This document shows, piece after piece, positions 8,997 to 16,976 of a stretch of 64,000 bases of DNA (position 1 is the first letter of the stretch; every line of letters begins with the position of its first letter). The stretch lies in the NCBI RefSeq assembly GCF_011752975.1, contig NZ_VWWP01000001.1, positions 372,001 to 436,000 of the forward strand. The letters run 5' to 3'. The notes beneath the pieces are model-generated. The model searched no databases, was not told the DNA's origin, and saw nothing but the letters and a program-made list of their open reading frames with translations. The translations under genes and the position numbers were made by a program. This stretch comes from Chryseobacterium sp. Tr-659. GTDB lineage: Bacteria > Bacteroidota > Bacteroidia > Flavobacteriales > Weeksellaceae.

Positions 8997-9413
8997 TTAT
9001 ATAAAATCTCTTAATAATATTCTGGAAAAATCCCTTTCAAAAAGATGTTTTTTATGAGGGATTTCTAATCTTTCTGATTTAAAATTTAATTCATTATACG
9101 TAATGATATCTATATCAATTATCCTGTCGGTATAGCCTCCGGATAGTTTAGAATCATTAATTCTTCCCATTTCAACTTCGATATTCTTAATGCAATCAAG
9201 CAGTTGAATTGGTGAAAGATGTGTGAATATTATTGCTGCAATATTACAAAAAATATTGGAACTGGCAAATTCTACGGGATCAGACATTAAAAAATCGCTG
9301 GTTTGTGAAATCTGATTTCCAGCATCACTGATCTTCTTTAATGCCAGCTCTACATTTTTTTTTTGCTCTCCTAAGTTACTTCCTAGTAACAAAACGACCT
9401 TATGTTGCGACAT
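8997..9413 (-). CDS. folK: 2-amino-4-hydroxy-6-hydroxymethyldihydropteridine pyrophosphokinase
   Basis: 138 residues. HPPK of folate synthesis, transferring pyrophosphate from ATP to the pterin alcohol. Diagnostic motifs are LLLGSNLGEQKKNV near the N-terminus, NIAAIIFTHLSPIQLLDCIKNIE in the middle and TDRIIDIDIITYNE with the metal-binding DID pair. PHKKHLFERDF (about 120-130) is the usual P-H-P-hydrophobic element, slightly modified. Its start codon lies only 20 bp from the divergent sppA start, so each gene's promoter must lie partly inside the other. Confidence 0.9.
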   Translation of the reverse strand: MSQHKVVLLLGSNLGEQKKNVELALKKISDAGNQISQTSDFLMSDPVEFASSNIFCNIAAIIFTHLSPIQLLDCIKNIEVEMGRINDSKLSGGYTDRIIDIDIITYNELNFKSERLEIPHKKHLFERDFSRILLRDFI

Positions 9414-9433
9414 ATTGGAAAATTGATTGATTT

Positions 9434-11191
9434 ATGAGAAGTTTCTTTAAAAATGTTTTGGCAAATATAGTAGCAATAATCATACTTTGCGCTTTATTTT
9501 TCATCTTTTTCATTATGATGCTTGTGTTCAGTTCTATGGGGAGTGATAAGTCGGTAGCTGTGAAAAAGAACTCGGTTCTTACGATTAATTTAAAAACAAA
9601 TATCATCGACAGTCCAACTGAAGAGCAGATGGGATTTTTTGGGATAAACAACCAAAATAAGAGCATCCTTTTATATGATGCATTGGAAGCTATTAACAAG
9701 GCTAAGACCGATGATAATATTAAAGGAATAAGCATTGAAACTGATGAAGTGAATGCAGGCCTTACGCAAATTGATGACCTTAGAAATGCGATCGAAGATT
9801 TTAAGAAAAGCGGAAAATTTGTATATGCGTATGGAAACGGAGTTTCACAATCTGCTTATTATCTGGGATCTGTAGCAGATCAATATTATCTTCATCCTGC
9901 CGGCGGGATAGAGCTGAAGGGGCTGGCTACGGAAGTTACATTCTTTAAAGATTTTGCTAATAAGTATGGTATCGGTATTGAGGTGATCCGTCATGGTAAA
10001 TTCAAATCAGCGGTAGAACCTTTCTTAAGAAATGATATTTCCCCTGAAAACAAAGAACAGCTGAGTACTTTGCTGAATGATCTTTGGAAAAATACTTCCT
10101 ATAAAATGGCTGCTTCAAGAAAAATTGATACCGCCCAGTTCAAAACTATTGTGGACAGTTTATACGGTATGATTCCTGAGCAGGGATTAAAATACAAATT
10201 AGCAGATAAGCTTATTCAGAAATCGGAATATGAAGATATGATTAAATCAAAATTGAGCTTAAAAGACAAAGATAAGCTGAACAAGATTTCTTTAACCAAC
10301 TATATCAATTCTTATGCTGGCGAAGATAGTTCAGGTGAGAAGGTAGCTATTCTTTATGCTTCTGGTTCCATCAATAATGGAGATAACTATAATGATATTC
10401 ATTCTGAAAAATATGTGAAATACATTAAAAAACTACAAGATGACGATAAAGTAAAAGCAGTGGTGTTCAGAATCAATTCTCCTGGAGGTAGTGCTAATGC
10501 ATCAGATGAAATCTTATTTGAATTACAGCAGTTGAAAAAGAAAAAGCCATTGGTAGTTTCTTTCGGAGACTATGCCGCTTCAGGAGGGTATTATGTTGCG
10601 ATGGCAGCGGATAAAATATATTCAGAGCCTAACACACTTACAGGTTCCATAGGGGTTTTCGGTGTAATGCCTTATTATAAAGATATTGCCAATAAAAACG
10701 GGATCCGGGCAGATGTGGTTAGCACCAATGCAAATTCTATGTATTATTCAGGATTGAATGGTGTGACTCCTTACGGTGTGAATATGATGACAAGAAGTGT
10801 AGAAGGTACTTACAAGAGATTTGTACATTTTGTAACACAAAACAGAAAGAAAACTTTTGAACAGATTGATAACGTAGGCGGAGGCAGAGTGTGGAGCGGA
10901 GTTCGTGCCAAACAGATCGGTTTAGTGGATGAACTGGGAACACTGAATGATGCCGTAAAATTTGCGGCACAGAAAGCAGGGCTAAAATCTTACCAGGTTG
11001 ATGCTTTTCCTAAGAAAATGTCACCATTTGAGCAATTCTTCAATGATCTGAATGAAGAGGATGTTTCTGCGAGAATTATCAAAAATAAGATAGGGAAGTC
11101 CAACTACGAGATCTTACAACAGATTACAGACAAAAAATTACAGTCTGAGGTAAAAATGGAAATGCCTTATCAGATCAGAATTAATAACTAA
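9434..11191 (+). CDS. sppA: Signal peptide peptidase SppA, 67K type
   Basis: 585 residues, a tandem-domain SppA. An N-terminal membrane anchor (about 10-35) is followed by two ClpP-like domains. The lysine of HGKFKSAVEPF (K191) and the serine of GDYAASGGYYVA (S383) correspond to the family's Lys-Ser catalytic dyad. Inner-membrane serine peptidase that degrades signal peptides released after export. Divergent from folK with only 20 bp between the two start codons, and ends at a strong bidirectional terminator. Confidence 0.93.
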   Translation: MRSFFKNVLANIVAIIILCALFFIFFIMMLVFSSMGSDKSVAVKKNSVLTINLKTNIIDSPTEEQMGFFGINNQNKSILLYDALEAINKAKTDDNIKGISIETDEVNAGLTQIDDLRNAIEDFKKSGKFVYAYGNGVSQSAYYLGSVADQYYLHPAGGIELKGLATEVTFFKDFANKYGIGIEVIRHGKFKSAVEPFLRNDISPENKEQLSTLLNDLWKNTSYKMAASRKIDTAQFKTIVDSLYGMIPEQGLKYKLADKLIQKSEYEDMIKSKLSLKDKDKLNKISLTNYINSYAGEDSSGEKVAILYASGSINNGDNYNDIHSEKYVKYIKKLQDDDKVKAVVFRINSPGGSANASDEILFELQQLKKKKPLVVSFGDYAASGGYYVAMAADKIYSEPNTLTGSIGVFGVMPYYKDIANKNGIRADVVSTNANSMYYSGLNGVTPYGVNMMTRSVEGTYKRFVHFVTQNRKKTFEQIDNVGGGRVWSGVRAKQIGLVDELGTLNDAVKFAAQKAGLKSYQVDAFPKKMSPFEQFFNDLNEEDVSARIIKNKIGKSNYEILQQITDKKLQSEVKMEMPYQIRINN

Positions 11192-11213
11192 CTAAATTTA
11201 TATTGTACACAAA

Positions 11214-11250
11214 AATCCCGGATCTGAATTTCAGATCCGGGATTTTATTT
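11214..11250. terminator. Bidirectional terminator between sppA and the GlsB-like gene
   Basis: A long perfect stem, AATCCCGGATCTGA (11214-11227) against TCAGATCCGGGATT (11231-11244), with T-rich sequence after it. Serves convergent sppA and the 11266-11526 gene. Confidence 0.85.
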
Positions 11251-11265
11251 TTTATCAGCTTTTTA

Positions 11266-11526
11266 TCAGCTTTTCTTTGTTGCCATTCCATAAATCCAGA
11301 GGATAATTAAAGCTCCCCCGATGGCGAGAATCCAGCTTCTTGGATTCCAGAAGGAAGTAACGTCTCCCCAATGTAGAATGTAAACTCCTATAGCACCTCC
11401 TACAAATGCTCCTAAAATTCCAAGAATGATGGTAATAAGCCATCCTCCTCCCTGATTTCCGGGCATGATCATTTTAGCGATTGCACCTGCAATAAGTCCG
11501 AATAAGATCCATGTTATAATTCCCAT
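11266..11526 (-). CDS. GlsB/YeaQ/YmgE-family small membrane protein
   Basis: 86 residues with three hydrophobic segments and the family signature GLIAGAIAKMIMPGNQGGGWL followed by a Gly-rich second helix (GILGAFVGGAIG). The 'transglycosylase-associated' name is historical; members are small stress-induced inner-membrane proteins with no proven enzymatic role. Located between sppA and ftsY and transcribed towards sppA. Confidence 0.88.
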   Translation of the reverse strand: MGIITWILFGLIAGAIAKMIMPGNQGGGWLITIILGILGAFVGGAIGVYILHWGDVTSFWNPRSWILAIGGALIILWIYGMATKKS

Positions 11527-11599
11527 AGTTGCAAATTTTTTAATTGTTAATATTTAAAAAATGATTTGTTTACTAATATAAGGGAAAACATGATATAAA

Positions 11600-12553
11600 T
11601 CATCTTTTCTTGAAGAATGAGTCTACAAATTCCGTACCATTGAAAAGCTGCAGATCCTGCATTTTTTCACCTACACCAATGTATTTCACCGGAATCTGGA
11701 ATTGATCGGAGATCCCGATTACAACACCTCCTTTTGCGGTTCCGTCCAGTTTTGTTACTGCTAAAGCATTTACTTCTGTAGCTGCTGTGAATTGTTTTGC
11801 CTGTTCAAATGCATTCTGTCCCGTAGAACCGTCAAGAACCAGTAAGATCTCATGAGGGGCATCAGGAATTACTTTCTGCATTACTCTTTTAATCTTGGAA
11901 AGCTCGTTCATCAGGTTGATTTTGTTATGGAGTCTTCCTGCTGTATCAATAATAACTACATCAGCATCTTGAGCTACGGCGCTTTGTACGGTGTCAAATG
12001 CAACAGAGGCAGGATCTGAACCCATTCCCTGTTTTACAATAGGTACATCAACCCTTTCACTCCAGATGGTAAGCTGGTCTACTGCAGCCGCTCTGAAGGT
12101 ATCAGCCGCTCCTAAAACCACTTTTTTCCCTTCTGATTTGAACTGGTGTGCCAGTTTTCCGATAGTGGTTGTTTTTCCAACTCCATTTACTCCTACAACC
12201 ATGATGACATATGGCTTTTTAGAAGCATCAATATTTCCTGTACTCGCATGTGGATTTTCAAGCAGTAATCCTGAAATCTCTTCACGAAGAATTTTATCAA
12301 GTTCGTTTACCCCTACATATTTGTCTCTGGCAACACGTTCTTCAATTCTTTCTATGATCTTTATGGTGGTAGATGCGCCTACGTCCGATGCAATCAGTAT
12401 TTCTTCAAGATCATCAAGTACTTCATCATCTACTTTACTTTTACCGACTACGGCTTTCGTCATTTTTTCAAAGAATCCCTGGCTGGATTTTTCCAATCCC
12501 TTGTCTAAGGTTTCTTTTTCTTCCTTTTTAAAAATATTTTTAAACCAACTCAT
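11600..12553 (-). CDS. ftsY: Signal recognition particle receptor FtsY
   Basis: 317 residues. SRP-type GTPase: N-domain helices (about 20-95), then G1 GVNGVGKTTTIGKLA, ADTFRAAAVDQL, G3 DTAGR and TKLDGTAKGG. The acidic N-terminal A domain of E. coli FtsY is absent, as in most non-proteobacterial FtsY. Receives SRP-ribosome complexes at the inner membrane for co-translational insertion. Followed upstream by the ridA-like gene 15 bp away, so the two may be co-transcribed. Confidence 0.95.
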   Translation of the reverse strand: MSWFKNIFKKEEKETLDKGLEKSSQGFFEKMTKAVVGKSKVDDEVLDDLEEILIASDVGASTTIKIIERIEERVARDKYVGVNELDKILREEISGLLLENPHASTGNIDASKKPYVIMVVGVNGVGKTTTIGKLAHQFKSEGKKVVLGAADTFRAAAVDQLTIWSERVDVPIVKQGMGSDPASVAFDTVQSAVAQDADVVIIDTAGRLHNKINLMNELSKIKRVMQKVIPDAPHEILLVLDGSTGQNAFEQAKQFTAATEVNALAVTKLDGTAKGGVVIGISDQFQIPVKYIGVGEKMQDLQLFNGTEFVDSFFKKR

Positions 12554-12568
12554 AGTTTTAGTTTATTC

Positions 12569-13036
12569 TTATTTGTTTTTAATCACTGCTGTGGCTTCTA
12601 CTTCTATAAGTACATCATCTCTGAAAAGCTTGCTTACTTCTACAAGGCTGCTTACGGGAGGATTCTGGAGGTTAACATATTCGTCTCTCACTTTCCTGAA
12701 ATCCGGAGTTTTGGAAATATCTGTAATGAATATTCCCAGCTTGATAATGTCTTTTCCCGTACCTCCGTACTCTTTCAAAATGCTTTCAATATTTCTGAAA
12801 ACCTGATGAGCCTGCTCTTCTACATTATTCCCCACAAGACGGCCCTCCGAATCCAAAGGCACCTGTCCGGATAATAAAATCATTTTGGAATTTCCATAAT
12901 CAATACTTACTGATTGTGATAGTCCTTTTATGTTGAAAACTTTTGGCGAACTTTTATATTCTATCGGATTCATTGTTTTCTGGCTGAATGAAAATAGAAA
13001 AGTTACGGTGCAAACCAGAACAAAAATCTTTTTCAT
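12569..13036 (-). CDS. Exported RidA/YjgF-family protein
   Basis: 155 residues from the ATG at 13036. An upstream in-frame ATG at 13087 would add 17 residues that spoil the signal peptide MKKIFVLVCTVTFLFSFSQ, so the shorter start is chosen. The rest is a Rid fold (LSGQVPLDSEGRLVG, AHQVFRNIESILKEYGG, VEVEATAVI). Cytosolic RidA deaminates enamine/imine intermediates; here the catalytic Arg usually found in the last strand region is not obvious and the protein appears periplasmic, so the activity is uncertain. Confidence 0.8.
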   Translation of the reverse strand: MKKIFVLVCTVTFLFSFSQKTMNPIEYKSSPKVFNIKGLSQSVSIDYGNSKMILLSGQVPLDSEGRLVGNNVEEQAHQVFRNIESILKEYGGTGKDIIKLGIFITDISKTPDFRKVRDEYVNLQNPPVSSLVEVSKLFRDDVLIEVEATAVIKNK

Positions 13037-13071
13037 ATTTTGTTGATTAATAATCTGGTGGACAAAGATAG

Positions 13072-13110
13072 CAAAAAAACTACCCAAAAGATGAGTGTTT
13101 TTTTTAGATT
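13072..13110 (-). terminator. Terminator after the PqqB-like gene (first of two similar copies)
   Basis: On the minus strand an A-run/ACTC arm pairs imperfectly with GGGTAGTTTTTT (complement of 13074-13085), ending in T's. 25 bases from 13072 match 14178-14202 at all but one position. Confidence 0.6.
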
Positions 13111-13186
13111 ATCTATAAAATGTGAGCTTGTCTTTCATACAAACACTTGTTGTGTAAGGATTGGTGACCTTATTTCTCAGATATCT

Positions 13187-14149
13187 TTACAGATCTACTT
13201 TATCTCCGAGTCTGGCGATATTAAATCCATTGGCCAAAACCTTTTTGCTTTGTTTGCTGTCAGGAATCAACAGTTTATTGGTATGGTTAAAATGAATAAA
13301 GTGAATTTTCTTTTTATCCTGAGGAGACAGATCTTTGAACAGTTCCATACTTTCTACAACGAAAGGGTGGGGAATTTCCGAAATATTTCTAAATCCTACT
13401 TCTTCTGCATCATAAAATGTAGCATCTAAAAATGCATAATCAACACTTTTGATAAGGGTGGCTATATTATATTTCCATGTACTCCATTTGTCAATATCAG
13501 GAATGAAGAGCGCTTTTTTATTAGGCCCCTTAATAATGTATCCTACCGTTTCTGAATATTCATCCCGGTGTGGAACCTGTATAGGGGTTACTTGCAGATG
13601 AGTACTGAGCTGTACAGGAACTTCATTCTGCATTTCCTGAATAGCGATATTATGAAGATTTACCAATTGTGACCAGGGGCCGTTATTTTCAAAATACTTT
13701 TTAAGTCTTGGCATTGCATAAACCGGGGTATTTTTGGAGTTCATGGCCTCTCTTCCTAAAAACATCAGTCCTGTATAATGACCAATATGAGCATGGGTAA
13801 TGAAAATTCCGTCCGGTGCTGTTTTTTGTAAGGTAGCCGATTGTTCCTGTAACAATTGGACCTGCTGGGTGAAATCAGGACTTATATCAAAAAGATAGTT
13901 TTTCTGCAAATCATAATCTATGACTCCCAGTGAAGTTATTTTCCGATCTTGCTTCGGATGTTTCCAGAGATCTGCACAGCATTCTTTCTTACAGCCCGCT
14001 TGTGGTGAACCGGCATCCTGTACATTTCCTAGAACAATAAGACTTACGCCTTTATTTGTACTTTTTGCACTTTCATTATTTTTAATATTCTGATGAAGCG
14101 TCTGGCTCAATAATGGGATGGCTATGAGCAGAGTGAGTAATGATTTCAT
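13187..14149 (-). CDS. Exported PqqB-like MBL-fold metallo-hydrolase
   Basis: 320 residues with an N-terminal signal peptide (about 1-16). The metallo-beta-lactamase fold is shown by THAHIGHYTGL (metal ligands), PHRDEYSETVGY and a late HFNHTN. The start of the domain, LGNVQDAGSPQAGCKKECC, resembles PqqB (coenzyme PQQ synthesis protein B), but no other pqq gene is nearby and PqqB itself is cytosolic, so PQQ synthesis is not implied. The Cys-rich motif and export suggest a periplasmic hydrolase of unknown substrate. It lies between two nearly identical terminators. Confidence 0.8.
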   Translation of the reverse strand: MKSLLTLLIAIPLLSQTLHQNIKNNESAKSTNKGVSLIVLGNVQDAGSPQAGCKKECCADLWKHPKQDRKITSLGVIDYDLQKNYLFDISPDFTQQVQLLQEQSATLQKTAPDGIFITHAHIGHYTGLMFLGREAMNSKNTPVYAMPRLKKYFENNGPWSQLVNLHNIAIQEMQNEVPVQLSTHLQVTPIQVPHRDEYSETVGYIIKGPNKKALFIPDIDKWSTWKYNIATLIKSVDYAFLDATFYDAEEVGFRNISEIPHPFVVESMELFKDLSPQDKKKIHFIHFNHTNKLLIPDSKQSKKVLANGFNIARLGDKVDL

Positions 14150-14177
14150 TTGAATGTTTTTTTGAATATAAAAATAA

Positions 14178-14212
14178 CAAAAAAACTACCCAAAATATGA
14201 GTAGTTTTTTAT
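14178..14212 (-). terminator. Terminator of the rpmB-rpmG-DUF4295 operon
   Basis: AAAAAACTACCC (14180-14191) and GAGTAGTTTTTT (14199-14210) form a 12-bp stem (one G-U pair) with a U-tract on the minus strand. Confidence 0.8.
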
Positions 14213-14231
14213 ATTGTAAATAAAGTATTGA

Positions 14232-14384
14232 TTATTTTTTTAAATAACCATCTACTTCATCAGCATTCATTACTTTTTCTTCGAAAACGTAAGCTCCTGA
14301 CTTAGAAGACTTAACCATTTTCACCACTTTAGTCATTTTTTTAGACTGACCGCTTTGTAGGGTTGCTACTACTTTCTTTGCCAT
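14232..14384 (-). CDS. DUF4295 small basic protein, Bacteroidota-specific ribosomal protein candidate (bL38)
   Basis: 50 residues (MAKKVVATLQSGQSKKMTKV...DGYLKK), read directly from the minus strand; too short for most ORF finders. It follows rpmG by 19 bp in a three-gene ribosomal operon, as DUF4295 does across Bacteroidota. From memory, a Flavobacterium johnsoniae ribosome structure described an extra large-subunit protein, bL38, which I believe is this family; that equivalence is recalled, not derived here. The very basic composition fits an rRNA-binding protein. Confidence 0.85.
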   Translation of the reverse strand: MAKKVVATLQSGQSKKMTKVVKMVKSSKSGAYVFEEKVMNADEVDGYLKK

Positions 14385-14403
14385 TGTAAATTATATTTAT
14401 AAA

Positions 14404-14586
14404 TTACTTGATTTCTTTGTGAAGGGTAGATCTCTTAAGAACAGGATTGTATTTTTTCAATTCCAATCTCTCTGTAGTGTTCTTTTTATTTTTTGTAGAA
14501 ATGTATCTAGACATTCCTGGCATACCACTTTCTTTGTGCTCTGTACATTCAAGGATTACTTGAACTCTGTTTCCTTTTTTTGCCAT
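14404..14586 (-). CDS. rpmG: 50S ribosomal protein bL33
   Basis: 60 residues. Typical L33 sequence ([47 protein letters not shown]). The zinc-ribbon cysteine pairs of some L33 forms are absent (only one Cys), so this is the C-minus form. It lies 6 bp after rpmB in the same operon. Confidence 0.95.
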   Translation of the reverse strand: MAKKGNRVQVILECTEHKESGMPGMSRYISTKNKKNTTERLELKKYNPVLKRSTLHKEIK

Positions 14587-14592
14587 GATTTA

Positions 14593-14835
14593 TTAATTCT
14601 TTTTAATCAATCCGTTTCTAGTAGCTCTTTCAATAGCTTCCTCGATTCCAATCTTGTTAATCACTCTCAATCCATGAGCTGATACTTTCAGTGTTACGTG
14701 CTTATCTTGCTCTGGAAGGTAAAACTTCTTCTCTAATAAGTTAATTTCAAAACGACGCTTCGTTTTGTTATTAGCGTGAGAAACGTTGTTACCAACCATT
14801 GCACGCTTTCCTGTTATTTGGCAAATTCTTGACAT
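14593..14835 (-). CDS. rpmB: 50S ribosomal protein bL28
   Basis: 80 residues. [20 protein letters not shown] is the L28 N-terminus, and [15 protein letters not shown] follows near the C-terminus. First gene of the rpmB-rpmG-DUF4295 operon. Upstream on the minus strand a TTATTTTG element (complement of 14873-14880) resembles a -7 box but is imperfect. Confidence 0.95.
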   Translation of the reverse strand: MSRICQITGKRAMVGNNVSHANNKTKRRFEINLLEKKFYLPEQDKHVTLKVSAHGLRVINKIGIEEAIERATRNGLIKKN

Positions 14836-15042
14836 ATCTCGATGTTCTTATTTGTATAATATTTGAGAGTGCAAAATAACGAAGAATTTTTTATATAGAC
14901 AAATCTTTTGGAAAATATTTGTAAATAAGTAGCTGATTAATAATATTGAATTTTTAAAATAACAGAATCCTTGGGAGATAGCAGATAATCAGTGCTGATA
15001 TATTTCATATACGGTTTTTTTTAAGCTCAGAATTTATTAATC

Positions 15043-15050
15043 TATCTTTG
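15043..15050 (+). promoter_or_regulatory. Probable -7 element for the VCBS-repeat T9SS gene
   Basis: TATCTTTG matches TAnnTTTG and lies 28 bp before the ATG at 15079. No clear -33 TTG is seen. Confidence 0.5.
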
Positions 15051-15078
15051 TTTTTAATTAATCTAAATAAAAACAAGT

Positions 15079-16791
15079 ATGAAGAGGATTTATATTCTAT
15101 TGTCTATGCTTCCGGTTGGGATCACGGCGCAAAGCTTTTCTGAAGTACAGACCAGCCTGAATAATTTTTATTATGCTGCAGCCGATATTGCAGATATGGA
15201 TAATAACGGAACATTGGATATTGTTTTCAATGGTGCCATAGATTCAGACGGAGATGGAAATGTAGATAGTACCTATAATGAAGTATATCAAAATAACGGT
15301 ACAACATTGTCTCCCTATGCAGGTCTTGGAGGTGATGTGACGCATCTTGGAGATATAAAATTCATGGATTATAATAATGACGGGCTGATGGATGTTATTT
15401 CTACCGGTTTAAGTTATATGGATGTTGTAAATTATAAACATTATCGTTTCAAAAATACGGGAGCGGGTTTTGTAAAAGAAGATGAACTTCCGGGAAAAAT
15501 CTACGGATCATTAGAAGTTTTTGATTTCAATCATGATGGAAAACCGGATTATGCACTTAACGGAACCCAGTATTTTGATGGAGCAGGTTTTAGAAATACA
15601 TTGGATTATTACCGCAACCTGGGAAATGGTTTTGCCATGACAGAAAACTGGATTGAAGGAACTCAGAACGGAAGCTTTAAAGTTGTAGACTTGAATAACG
15701 ATCATCTTCTGGATCTTGTGATTATCGGATCTGATATCAATGGAAGCCCTGTATCCAAAGTATATATGAATCAGGCTGGTGTTTTGACTCCCACACAGGA
15801 TCTTGAGCCGGTAGCAAGCGGGAAAATTGATGTTGCAGATTTTAATGCTGATGGCTTTCAGGATATGGTCGTAATCGGAAGAACTGAAAATGATGATCCG
15901 TACTTTGCTGTTTTAATGAACGATGGAACAGGAACTTTGTCTCCACAACATATCATAACAACAAACGATATTTCCGACATGTCTCTGAATATTGGAGACC
16001 TGAATAATGATGGATATTATGATTTTATCATTTCCGGAAATGAAAATTATAATGGTGTTGTAAAAACCTATATTTATAATCCTGCCAATCAGAATTTCAC
16101 TGAAGGTCAATTAACTGGTTTAACTCTTCTGGGAGGTCCCGGACTTGTTCATTTATTTGATTTTAATAATGACCATCATCTGGATGTTCTGTTGGGAGGG
16201 TTTGACTGGGCTGCAGCTGATTTTCCTTCTTTAACGAAAGTATTCAAAAATAATTCAACAGCAGCCAACCTAAAACCAACACCACCCACCCAGCTGAATA
16301 TGACTAAAAATGGAAGCCGTTTTAATTTTACATGGAGTGGTGCTTCGGATGATAAAACACCTGTAAATGCTTTGCGTTATGAAATTACAATAGGAACCAC
16401 GCAAGGCGCTCAGGATATTGCTAAATATGTAGTCACTACACCTTCATGGTTTTTGGATTTAGATCCGGGAATCCAGAATGTATATTGGAGTGTAAAATCA
16501 ATTGATGCTTCAAAAGTCTATTCTGAGGCTTCTGCAGAAAATATGTTGGGAACAGCGGAAGTTAAAGGAAAATCTCAACTTGTTATTTATCCGAATCCTG
16601 CCTCTGATAAAGTATATATTAAAGGAGAGAAAGTTTCGGAAGCAGAAATGTATTCAATGGATGGGAAAAAGCTGAATATTAGTTTACATGCAGACCAGTC
16701 TATTGAAGTTTCCCATCTGCCTAAAGGAGTGTATCTATTAAAACTGAAGATAAAAAACGAAATAACCACAAGAAAACTTACGATTAAATAA
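15079..16791 (+). CDS. Secreted FG-GAP/VCBS-repeat protein with T9SS type A sorting domain
   Basis: 570 residues. Signal peptide at 1-17 (MKRIYILLSMLPVGITAQ). From about residue 25 to 395 there are repeated DxDxDG-type calcium-binding loops (DMDNNGTLDIV, DYNNDGLMDVI, DFNHDGKPDYA, DLNNDHLLDLV, DFNADGFQDMV, DLNNDGYYDFI), typical of a beta-propeller of FG-GAP/VCBS repeats. A fibronectin-III-like segment follows at about 400-485. The C-terminal about 80 residues (VIYPNPASDKVYIKG ... LPKGVYLLKLK) are a type IX secretion sorting signal, so the protein is exported and probably attached to the cell surface. Partner or ligand unknown. Confidence 0.9.
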   Translation: MKRIYILLSMLPVGITAQSFSEVQTSLNNFYYAAADIADMDNNGTLDIVFNGAIDSDGDGNVDSTYNEVYQNNGTTLSPYAGLGGDVTHLGDIKFMDYNNDGLMDVISTGLSYMDVVNYKHYRFKNTGAGFVKEDELPGKIYGSLEVFDFNHDGKPDYALNGTQYFDGAGFRNTLDYYRNLGNGFAMTENWIEGTQNGSFKVVDLNNDHLLDLVIIGSDINGSPVSKVYMNQAGVLTPTQDLEPVASGKIDVADFNADGFQDMVVIGRTENDDPYFAVLMNDGTGTLSPQHIITTNDISDMSLNIGDLNNDGYYDFIISGNENYNGVVKTYIYNPANQNFTEGQLTGLTLLGGPGLVHLFDFNNDHHLDVLLGGFDWAAADFPSLTKVFKNNSTAANLKPTPPTQLNMTKNGSRFNFTWSGASDDKTPVNALRYEITIGTTQGAQDIAKYVVTTPSWFLDLDPGIQNVYWSVKSIDASKVYSEASAENMLGTAEVKGKSQLVIYPNPASDKVYIKGEKVSEAEMYSMDGKKLNISLHADQSIEVSHLPKGVYLLKLKIKNEITTRKLTIK

Positions 16792-16817
16792 TTGAATCAT
16801 TCTATCTTCTATCATGA

Positions 16818-16850
16818 GAAAAGCCAGACGTCCAGCTGGCTTTTCTTTTT
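16818..16850 (+). terminator. Terminator of the VCBS-repeat gene
   Basis: GAAAAGCCAG (16818-16827) / CTGGCTTTTC (16836-16845), loop of 8, followed by a T-run. Confidence 0.8.
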
Positions 16851-16860
16851 TTATATGGTC

Positions 16861-16976
16861 CTGTTCCAAAATCTGTATGATCAGCAAAATCAGCCTGTAT
16901 TCATATTCTTATGGATTCAGCAGCCCACGCAAATTGTGTTTGTTTGTGTGAAATATTCGTGTTTAAAGGCAATTAT
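16861..16976. repeat. Degenerate intergenic repeat of the 'AATCTG/GATTCAG' type
   Basis: Imperfectly repeated and inverted words (AATCTGTATGATCAGCAAAATCAG, then TGGATTCAGCAG, then GTGTTTGTTTGTGTGAAA) between a terminator and lnt. The composition resembles dispersed intergenic repeats seen in flavobacterial genomes, apparently decayed. No coding potential is convincing. Confidence 0.3.

Noticed and set aside
11991..12806. Plus-strand ORF of 271 codons
   Set aside because: Antisense shadow of ftsY and the RidA gene; the protein is low-complexity Ser/Thr-rich with no domain.
13040..13429. Plus-strand ORF of 129 codons
   Set aside because: It lies antisense to the end of the PqqB-like gene, whose frame shows clear family motifs.
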